From Verrucomicrobiota bacterium (GTDB lineage Bacteria > Verrucomicrobiota > Kiritimatiellia > CAJWTS01): a DNA stretch of 64,000 nucleotides. Where the stretch lies: positions 1-64,000 of the forward strand of contig JAQBYD010000003.1 of NCBI GenBank assembly GCA_027623315.1. Reading direction: 5' to 3'. The notes beneath the pieces are model-generated. The model was given only the letters and a program-made list of their open reading frames with translations, had not been told where the DNA came from and ran no database searches. The position numbers and the translations under genes were made by a program. This document shows, piece after piece, positions 58,401 through 64,000 of this stretch. Every line of letters starts with the position of its first letter. Within the stretch, counting starts at the first letter, position 1.

Positions 58401-59419
58401 AACGACCAGCTTCCGGTTAATCCAAAGAACAGAATGATGAAGAGACCCACCACCGCGCGCGACGCCGTCATCCGGCAGCAAAGGGCACCTATCCCGGCCA
58501 GGGCGCTTGCGTAGAGCACGATGCCAAAGCTAAACGGCCACGCTGCGAACCACTGGTAGACATAGCGCCGGTACTGCCATCCATGCGCCGGAACGCTGAA
58601 TCCGATATGGCCGGTGCGGACATGATGTGACTCGAACTGCATGGCTTGCAGAAGCTCGTCGAAGCGAATGAAGCTAAACGGTGTCACCAGAAAACACGCT
58701 GCAATCGCACAAAGGCCGACGATAAGCGCTGTGACCATGACCTGCCTCCAACCGCCACGTGACAGGAGGATCGCGAGCACGACGGGCGCCGCGGTCAATG
58801 CCGCCGTATACTTGCTCCCGACCGCAAGACCGAGTGCAACACCCGTGAGAGCGGCATGATACCAGGCGGCAGGTCTCAGGAGCCGGATCGCACCCACCAG
58901 CGCAGCCACGATCCAAAACGTCATCATGACGTCCGTCACCGCGATATGGCTTTCCCATACATGCAGCGGCAGCAGGGCCGTGTAGAGGGCGGCCAACGCC
59001 GCGCCGCGTCGATTCGCACCCAATCCAAGCGCGAGACCCCACACCAGCACACAGGTCAAGGTGCCGTAGCACGCCATGATGGTCCGTCCGATTCGAGTCG
59101 CCGCCGCCTGGCCGGTCTCAAAGCCGAGACGCCCCAGGGCGCCGTGCACGAATGCGATCGAGTAGTGAATAAAATTAGGGTAGTTCAGGAACCCGACCTC
59201 GAGGTGTTCAGCCGAGATCCCCAGCGCGTGCTTGATGACATGCTGAACTTCGTCGGGGTGCAGACTGGGTCGGTCGGGCAGCCCCCACCCTATCCCCCAG
59301 AAACGCAGGGCTGCGGCCAGGACGAGAACGCTTCCCAGGATCATGCGGTCGCGTCCGCGTTGGCGGCGGAGCATGGCACGCGGATTCGTCTGATCGTCGT
59401 GGGTATCGGTGACTGTCAT
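55415..59419 (-). CDS. PMT-type membrane glycosyltransferase fused to jelly-roll and PhoD-like phosphatase domains
   Basis: This protein of about 1334 residues (ATG 59419; a TTG at 59428 is possible) starts with a GT39/PMT-like domain. It has about ten membrane helices to residue 400 and the catalytic-type Asp-Glu in Leu-His-Pro-Asp-Glu. An extracytoplasmic part follows: a linker, two beta-sandwich domains with Phe-Leu-Asn-Gly hairpins (about 640-740 and 800-900), an Fn3-like PhoD N-domain and a full metallophosphatase (Leu-Gly-Asp-Phe-Phe-Tyr, Val-Trp-Asp-Asp-His-Asp-Tyr, Gly-Gly-Asp-Thr-His-Met). The last two-thirds parallel the frameshifted gene at 50044-52573. The enzyme may transfer sugar from a polyprenyl phosphate and act on a phosphorylated envelope substrate. 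Confidence 0.88.
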   Translation of the reverse strand: MTVTDTHDDQTNPRAMLRRQRGRDRMILGSVLVLAAALRFWGIGWGLPDRPSLHPDEVQHVIKHALGISAEHLEVGFLNYPNFIHYSIAFVHGALGRLGFETGQAAATRIGRTIMACYGTLTCVLVWGLALGLGANRRGAALAALYTALLPLHVWESHIAVTDVMMTFWIVAALVGAIRLLRPAAWYHAALTGVALGLAVGSKYTAALTAAPVVLAILLSRGGWRQVMVTALIVGLCAIAACFLVTPFSFIRFDELLQAMQFESHHVRTGHIGFSVPAHGWQYRRYVYQWFAAWPFSFGIVLYASALAGIGALCCRMTASRAVVGLFIILFFGLTGSWSFTPLRYSMPIVVIGAVAAGIWHGALLERRGMVRRVTTAIIGITVIYTGCFAVSTNARYSRDTRIEAADWLATYSDLGVMHYAMGYSPYMAWPLVSSRVNTKFRREGHLQHYILRDDADLLQVSSMHYDRWPRQDNERFIEMYDRLRAPGGNYALVKRFERGFLNRSFYRRLDPMFAAYFVSPTLEFYERRAPESGMPVRDPSTLPMTDIMAWGISNQGMLVGSDADWEYWHSEEEPPEDSRNHAWWSRSYQSDAWTESGPGPVGYGYDDLATELTASSKKITACFRHEFWLRNPRDYEALAFRMRMDDGARVFLNGHEVVRVNVPRGDIDMRTPATHQVKGQEETTFTTVLCDPGYLVEGLNTVAADVHQTQAKGSDFRFELQLVGILPHPDSILRPDAGWKVPPKPVSMSQFKDRGWLDPGFGGKRWRDLRGGSAEPAPPPDAQSDDKKDGDDQDDDDWRRLGMFRRVVEVDKVEEDELVEVMLLTDVPARLFLNGVEVTRAGILDGEILDKLDQDYSRRWRRGGVIGRAIVPSRLLQAGHNVLAVQALAGAGSSDFGGLHVELLPYDRPMLAEYAWTGAVTPTSAVVSVRCGVEDDATRLLVRDGAGGAVATVSPTSPVSLSKGNRLARFEIAGLSPSSRYHYALDVGGRHVSSPLGEFETFPGDASSFTFAVGSCAMSGSSHPVFGTVRQAKPLFYLMLGDFFYSEHWMDREANLRRYYSQALRAGMQRELYQSVPIAYVWDDHDYGKDDAHSDSDSRTAARLAYQNVVPHYPLAAGTGDVPIYQSFAVGRTYFILTDLRSERTPSVEPDHAGKTMMGERQKAWFKSQLLYAHERYSVIFWGSSVPWIATPEVNSDTWGGYHHERVELANFIRDHEISELVILGGDTHMIAFDDGSNSDYAEGGGAPVPVFQAGALDRVGTEKGGPYSHGAFPNRTLGEKRDGQFGLVSVEDGGGSEIRVTFSGKRYECDSGQVVELLRSSLVRSASGAPGT

Positions 59420-59627
59420 TGGGCTCAAAACGGGGCGGCACTCAAACCCCCTTGTCTACCAGATATGCAGCATGCGTGTACAGTCGATGCGTCTGATGGA
59501 AGGCCATTCAGTGCCGCGGCGTTTTGCCTTGCAGAACTGTGGGAGTTTGAGACGCTATCCAGTTCTCGGTCGCCGCGCTGACTCCGAGGGACCAGGCAAG
59601 CGGTGGAGCAACCAGCGGAAAAAGAAC

Positions 59628-60563
59628 ATGAATGTATCCCCGTACATAAAGATCGCGCGCCCGAGCCACTGGTTGAAAAACGTCTTTGTCATGCCCGGCT
59701 TCCTCCTGGCCCTGTACTTCGAGCCATCCATTCTCACACCCAAGACCGTCGTTCTGACTCTGTTCGCCCTGGTCTCGGTCTGCCTGGTGGCGTCGAGCAA
59801 CTATGTTCTGAACGAATTGCTCGACGCGGAGCGAGACCGGCATCATCCGGACAAGCAAAGCCGACCCCTCGTCACCGGCGAGGCCCAACGCTCCGTTGCG
59901 TACGCCCTGTGGGCTGTACTTACCGTGATAGGCCTGGCGACGGGTTACGCGGTCGACGCCCGGGTCGGCCATGCCGCACTTCTCCTCTGGATCATGGCCG
60001 CGTTCTACAACGTCCCGCCGGTCCGTATGAAAGACCAGCCCTATGTCGATGTGTTGTGCGAGTCCGTCAACAATCCGATTCGCATGGCCATTGGGTGGTT
60101 CGCGACCGGTCTCTCCGCCGCGCCCCCTCTCTCCGTACTCGTTGCCTACTGGATGTTCGGCGCATTCCTGATGGCCGCAAAGCGCCTTGCCGAGTATCGG
60201 CACATCATCACCGAATGCAATCCAGCCGACTACCGATCATCGTTTCGATACTACACCGAGGAACGGCTGATCGAGAGCATCATGTTCTATGCGGCGCTCT
60301 TCGCGATGATGTCGGGAATCTTCATTACGCGGTATCGCATCGAATTGGTTCTCGCCACGCCCGTCGTCGCGTTCGCCATGGCGTACTACATGCACGTCGG
60401 CTTCAAGCCGAACAGTCCGGTGCAACATCCCGAGGAACTTGTCCATCACCCGAAGCTCATGCTCGTCGTGGCCGTCGCCTTCTCGATCTGCACAGCGCTT
60501 CTCTTCGTGGACCTTCCCGCCTTCGGGGACCTCTTTCAGCCCTGGATACTCCCACACCATTAG
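59628..60563 (+). CDS. UbiA-family prenyltransferase, decaprenyl-phosphate phosphoribosyltransferase-like
   Basis: The 311-residue membrane protein has about eight helices and the UbiA first Asp-rich motif Asn-Glu-Leu-Leu-Asp-Ala-Glu-Arg-Asp (about 63-71). It also has Lys-Ile-Ala-Arg-Pro-Ser-His-Trp-Leu-Lys-Asn near the start, as in the phosphoribosyl-decaprenol synthases of arabinan pathways. The second motif region (Tyr-Asn-Val-Pro-Pro-Val-Arg) fits. It would make a polyprenyl-phosphate-pentose donor, a plausible substrate for the PMT-type enzymes on both sides. The ATG at 59628 is chosen over the long upstream extension. Confidence 0.85.
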   Translation: MNVSPYIKIARPSHWLKNVFVMPGFLLALYFEPSILTPKTVVLTLFALVSVCLVASSNYVLNELLDAERDRHHPDKQSRPLVTGEAQRSVAYALWAVLTVIGLATGYAVDARVGHAALLLWIMAAFYNVPPVRMKDQPYVDVLCESVNNPIRMAIGWFATGLSAAPPLSVLVAYWMFGAFLMAAKRLAEYRHIITECNPADYRSSFRYYTEERLIESIMFYAALFAMMSGIFITRYRIELVLATPVVAFAMAYYMHVGFKPNSPVQHPEELVHHPKLMLVVAVAFSICTALLFVDLPAFGDLFQPWILPHH

Positions 60564-60591
60564 AGAGTGCAAGGGCCGCGCACCGCGCAAC

Positions 60592-62523
60592 TCATGGGTT
60601 GCTGGGCTTCGGGGTAGCAGGCGCAGGCGGTTCGGAGTCGGCCTCCGCCATCTTGATCCAGGCCACGGCCACGTCTCCGTGCCCCGCGTAATACACCCTC
60701 GGCTCTACGCTTGTAAACGCATCGACCTCAAACTCCAGCTCGACGAGCTGTCGGTCGACGTTACCGCGAACTTCCCGCCGTGCATGCACGGCGCCATCGC
60801 GCTTCGACACGACGTCCACGATGACCGCCGTCTCGCCTGCGTCGCAGTTGCGAACCTCCAACCCGAAACGACACGTGAAGCGTCCCGGAAACAGCTCCGC
60901 CCGCACCCCAAAAACCATGTACCCTTCCTCGTGCCGATCCCGCAGTGCGATCCGCTGAACGAACCCACGATGCTCGTGGTTCATTCCCGTATGGCGGTGG
61001 GCGCTAGCGCCGCGCATGCCGAACCGAAAGGTCGACGTGAAGTCGATCGGGTCGATCCAGGGCGCCCCATCACCTTCGTGCAAAACGAAGGTCTCGCGAT
61101 CTGAGAAGTGTCGCGCCACGGCCTCGTTCAGGCGCGACTTGGAAGACACGACAAGCGGGTCACCTTCGAGTCCGTGGGGATTATGAACGATATACTTACC
61201 GTGGGCCATGACGTTGATGAACACCATCGAACGGGGTGGAGCGGATCGAACGGCTTGCAGGATTTTAGAAAGCCGTTCGAACGACGGTTCGATCTCCCGG
61301 GCCGCGCGAACGCTGAACGAACTCGCGGCCAGGAAGAGCAACGTGGCCCCCGCGATCGCCACGCCACGCCGCGCAGTCGTCGGGAGACGCAAGGCGCCGA
61401 TCAGGCGAGCAATGCCTGGGCACGCCGCAACCAGGATGAACGGGACGCTTTCGGCGTAGTAGGTTGGGCCGGCAACGTTGACACCGGGGTACCAGAAGAG
61501 GATGTAGCCCGCCCAGACCGCCACGGGCGCGGCGAGCAGGAGTGGGGTCCGCGAACTCCTTCCGATCAGCGCGACGATCACCGCAAGCGTCAATGATCCT
61601 CGGAACCCAAACATCCAAGCATCCAGATTTCCCACATTCTCAGCGTAGTATTTCAGTCCAAGCCGCAAGGTGTGGAACTGCGGCGTCGTCGAGTGAATGT
61701 GTCGCGGGCCGAATCCCAACCCGTCCGAACTGTCGTAGAACAGGTAGGTCATGGCGAAGGGATCTCCAACCGCAGCAGCGTTGTACGCCGACAAGGCGAC
61801 GACTCCAGCCATCGCCGCCCCCGCAAAGACCACAACGCCGCTCAGTCGCTTGACGGTGCGATGACGGGCGAGCAGGACGAGCGCGTCGATGCCAAACGGA
61901 ATGCATATGCAAAAGGCGGTATAGGTACGACTCATGTACAGCCACCCCCACGCAAGACCGGCAAGCAAGGCGAACGCGACCTTCTGCGACTCCCGCCAAT
62001 GCAGGTAGCCATAGATCATTAGCGAGACGGCCAGCATTCCGCTGGTGTGACTCAAAAGCGTCCCGTTGGTGAACAGGAAGTACGGGCAGCACAGGGCGAG
62101 GATCGCGCCTATATAGGGAGAAACCCCAATCCGGCGGCACGTCATGGCGATCATGAAGATCGTCAGCGCCGAGGCGAGGGCCGACATCAGGTAGGGGTCA
62201 CCCAAGACCACCCCCGGAATCAACCAGACAGAGTGCGCCGGCGGATACCGGGATAACCATCCTGCCTCGCGATGAATAATGACCATCTCCTGCGCGAATG
62301 CGCGATAGTACGGCGGAGCGTCGCGTGCGATTCGTCCGGAGAGAAAGTTATTCGCTTGAAAAATGTAGCTATTCTCATCCGTGGTCATTGGCGCCTGGTG
62401 GAAGACGCGCACACTAATCCAATACGACAACGCGGCACCCAGCACACAAAGCAGTATGAGGCCTGGCAGATACAGGCGCCCCTCCGCGGGGTACGAGGGG
62501 GTTGAGTCCAGAGTATTCTGCAT
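60592..62523 (-). CDS. PMT/GT39-like integral membrane glycosyltransferase
   Basis: The 643-residue protein has about twelve membrane helices. An acidic motif in the first periplasmic loop (Thr-Thr-Asp-Glu-Asn-Ser-Tyr) is in the position of the catalytic Asp-Glu of GT-C enzymes. A soluble C-terminal beta domain of about 200 residues follows. It probably moves a sugar from polyprenyl phosphate to an envelope acceptor. It is convergent with the UbiA-type gene. ATG 62523 is preferred over GTG 62538. It starts 11 bases after the CDF gene and is probably cotranscribed with it by readthrough. Confidence 0.8.
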   Translation of the reverse strand: MQNTLDSTPSYPAEGRLYLPGLILLCVLGAALSYWISVRVFHQAPMTTDENSYIFQANNFLSGRIARDAPPYYRAFAQEMVIIHREAGWLSRYPPAHSVWLIPGVVLGDPYLMSALASALTIFMIAMTCRRIGVSPYIGAILALCCPYFLFTNGTLLSHTSGMLAVSLMIYGYLHWRESQKVAFALLAGLAWGWLYMSRTYTAFCICIPFGIDALVLLARHRTVKRLSGVVVFAGAAMAGVVALSAYNAAAVGDPFAMTYLFYDSSDGLGFGPRHIHSTTPQFHTLRLGLKYYAENVGNLDAWMFGFRGSLTLAVIVALIGRSSRTPLLLAAPVAVWAGYILFWYPGVNVAGPTYYAESVPFILVAACPGIARLIGALRLPTTARRGVAIAGATLLFLAASSFSVRAAREIEPSFERLSKILQAVRSAPPRSMVFINVMAHGKYIVHNPHGLEGDPLVVSSKSRLNEAVARHFSDRETFVLHEGDGAPWIDPIDFTSTFRFGMRGASAHRHTGMNHEHRGFVQRIALRDRHEEGYMVFGVRAELFPGRFTCRFGLEVRNCDAGETAVIVDVVSKRDGAVHARREVRGNVDRQLVELEFEVDAFTSVEPRVYYAGHGDVAVAWIKMAEADSEPPAPATPKPSNP

Positions 62524-62534
62524 GCGACCCGATA

Positions 62535-63461
62535 TCACACGGTACGGCGCACTTCAATATTTGAGTGCACGACGCCGAGTTCCTTCGGAATTTGATCGTG
62601 GTATCTGCTCGCGCGCTCGGGATTCCGCGCGGTCACAGTCAGGGCGGCGGCATAGATCCCGGGCCCGATCGACCAGATATGAACATCGGTCAGAAGCGTG
62701 TCCTCGGCCTTTTCAATCGCATCCCGGACGCCGTGTACCACGGATTCGGGTGCCTGGGCATCGAGGAGTATTCCACTGGTATCGCGCAGCAACTGCACGG
62801 ACCAGCGGCCGACGAGCACGGCACCCACGACGCCCATCGCGGGGTCCATCCACCGCAGCCCGAAGTATTTTCCGGCGAGGAGGGCTCCAATCGCCAATAT
62901 CGATGTCAGCGCGTCCGCCAGCACATGAAGATAGGCTGACCTCAGATTATGATCTTCGGGCTGAGCGTGGTGATGGTCGTCATGGTCGTGACCGTGGTGG
63001 TGCCCGTGATGATGTCCGTGATCGTCCTTCAGAATCACGACACAAACCCCGTTCACCAGCAGACCGACAACGGCCACCCACAGCGCGTGGTCAAAGTCGA
63101 TAGCGACCGGACGGAACATCCGCTGGATACTCTCGGCGACCATGATCAGGGCAAAGACGGCCAGCAGATTGGCTCCGGCAAACCCGGCCAACGCATTGAC
63201 TTTACCGGTCCCAAAGGTGTAGCGGCGATCGAAAGCATGCCGGCGGGCGTAGAAGTAGGCGAACGCGGTAATCGACAGCGCCGCCGCATGCGAGGCCATG
63301 TGCAAACCATCCGCAAGCAACGCCATGGACCCAAAGATGAATCCGGCTGCAATCTCGACGACCATCATGATCGCCGTAATCGCGATAACAACTAGCGTCC
63401 TGCGCTCGCCAGGCCGTACCTGCTCCTGCCCGAAACTATGGTCGTGTAATGATGTATGCAT
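62535..63461 (-). CDS. CDF-family metal cation exporter (DmeF-like)
   Basis: The 308-residue exporter has six membrane helices. It has the metal-site pattern Leu-Leu-Ala-Asp-Gly-Leu-His-Met in helix 2 and Tyr-Leu-His-Val-Leu-Ala-Asp-Ala in helix 5, and a long His-rich cytoplasmic loop (His-Gly-His-His-His repeats, about residues 148-165) between helices 4 and 5. A C-terminal dimerisation domain follows. The His-rich loop and helix motifs fit the DmeF/Ni-Co-Zn branch. It lies next to an RND metal-type pump, so this is a metal-efflux corner. A GTG at 63473 is an alternative start. Confidence 0.92.
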   Translation of the reverse strand: MHTSLHDHSFGQEQVRPGERRTLVVIAITAIMMVVEIAAGFIFGSMALLADGLHMASHAAALSITAFAYFYARRHAFDRRYTFGTGKVNALAGFAGANLLAVFALIMVAESIQRMFRPVAIDFDHALWVAVVGLLVNGVCVVILKDDHGHHHGHHHGHDHDDHHHAQPEDHNLRSAYLHVLADALTSILAIGALLAGKYFGLRWMDPAMGVVGAVLVGRWSVQLLRDTSGILLDAQAPESVVHGVRDAIEKAEDTLLTDVHIWSIGPGIYAAALTVTARNPERASRYHDQIPKELGVVHSNIEVRRTV

Positions 63462-63656
63462 GGTTGAATTCACCGGCGTGAATGATCATCCGTATCGTAA
63501 CATGGCCAGGTGCGGTGATGTCACGACACTATTACACACCCACACGAAAAATTGCCGCGTGCCACAGGGGCCGTCTGCCGTCGCCCTGCATCCCGAATAG
63601 AGCCGACTTGAACAGGGCATGCACGAAGCCGAAAACAGAGCTCAAGGCGAAGCGGA

Positions 63657-64000
63657 CTAACCCTCCCCGTTTTCACCATCCACCTCGTCCACAGGACCGG
63701 AAATCCATTGGTAAAGTACCGGCAACACGAGAAGCGTGAGAATCGTTGAGGTGATCACACCGCCGATGACTACGGTCGCGAGCGGACGCTGAACTTCGGA
63801 GCCCACGCCGGTGGAAAGGGCCATGGGCAGGAAGCCCACGGCATCGGTGACCGCGGTGGCGAGTACCGGCTTGAGGCGTTGGTGCGCGGCGCTGATGACG
63901 GCGTCGCCGATCGCCTGGCCGTCGCTGATGAAGCTTCGGATGGCCACAACCAGAATTTGCCCATTCAGCACGGCGATCCCGGAAAGCGCAATAAAACCGA
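63657..64000 (-). CDS. CusA/CzcA-type heavy-metal RND pump, C-terminal end (partial)
   Basis: The window edge cuts this gene; the visible 113 codons are its 3' end. They contain the last periplasmic-membrane region of HME-RND pumps: Gly-Phe-Ile-Ala-Leu-Ser-Gly-Ile-Ala-Val-Leu-Asn-Gly, then Arg-Leu-Lys-Pro-Val-Leu-Ala-Thr-Ala, Gly-Phe-Leu-Pro-Met-Ala-Leu, Gly-Ser-Glu-Val-Gln-Arg-Pro-Leu-Ala-Thr-Val-Val-Ile-Gly-Gly and Leu-Val-Leu-Pro-Val-Leu-Tyr. It would expel monovalent or divalent metal ions with a membrane-fusion protein and an outer-membrane factor outside the window. Confidence 0.9.
   Translation of the reverse strand, partial: GFIALSGIAVLNGQILVVAIRSFISDGQAIGDAVISAAHQRLKPVLATAVTDAVGFLPMALSTGVGSEVQRPLATVVIGGVITSTILTLLVLPVLYQWISGPVDEVDGENGEG

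Noticed and set aside
1-64000. CRISPR arrays, rRNA, prophage or insertion sequences
   Set aside because: No regularly spaced repeats, rRNA signature sequences, integrase or transposase genes, or paired terminal repeats were seen.

Overview
The window is a GC-rich (about 57-60% by eye) Gram-negative chromosomal segment. It has type IV pilus/type II secretion genes, periplasmic and outer-membrane machinery (secretin, OPT-like and FtsX permeases, RND pump), and several families common in Planctomycetota, Lentisphaerota, Hydrogenedentota and related phyla: DUF1015, VIT-vWA, ARPP-1, DUF6785-type membrane proteins, DUF6172 and multiple pseudopilins. The phylum is an inference from gene content; no rRNA or tRNA gene was found.

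Layout. (1) 1-10,927, minus strand: a type IV pilus/T2SS operon (pilT-like, secretin, pilB/gspE, pilC/gspF, major pilin, pilM, pilN, pilO). Its secretin carries an extraordinary coiled-coil extension of about 670 residues and is broken by two in-frame stops (TAG at 9143-9145, TGA at 6317-6319) with the frame otherwise intact. (2) 11,066-16,821: hflX, larB, an orphan protein, a DUF1015 gene, and a small membrane protein with its own promoter and terminator. (3) 15,880-22,475, mostly minus: an ARPP-1 / VIT-vWA / unknown membrane protein operon, a pseudopilin with a sigma-54-like promoter and a strong terminator, a HAMP-like membrane protein, and a second pseudopilin broken by an in-frame TAG. 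(4) 22,713-25,554: tetrapyrrole genes hemL and a cobA-hemD fusion. (5) 25,773-44,285, plus strand: an approximately 18.5-kb, nearly gapless array of 11 export-type genes. It has three ABC ATPases, two ABC-2-like permeases, two FtsX-type permeases (one a 1656-residue giant with a peptidase-M28-like domain lacking its metal ligands), a TPR-like exported protein, a PqqD-domain protein, an OPT-like transporter and a DUF6785-type membrane protein. It is the best candidate here for an undescribed system.

(6) 44,286-47,260: a gene graveyard. Remnants of an FAD oxidoreductase, a secreted protein, an ankyrin protein, glxC and a TlpA-like thioredoxin lie among intact DUF6172 and glxB genes. Several truncations look like clean deletion junctions. 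(7) 47,270-50,043: a lone receiver protein, a COG0523 GTPase, a phospholipase-A2-motif protein and bioC. (8) 50,044-62,523: cell-envelope glycan genes. Two are paralogous PhoD-like metallophosphatases: one is frameshifted in a (GC)6 run, the other is fused to an integral-membrane glycosyltransferase. Also present are GT4, GT9, UbiA-type and PMT-type enzymes. (9) 62,535-64,000: a CDF metal exporter and the 3' end of a CusA/CzcA-type RND pump.

The recurring theme is decay by nonsense, slippage and deletion in surface and secretion genes, next to very large intact envelope-transport genes.
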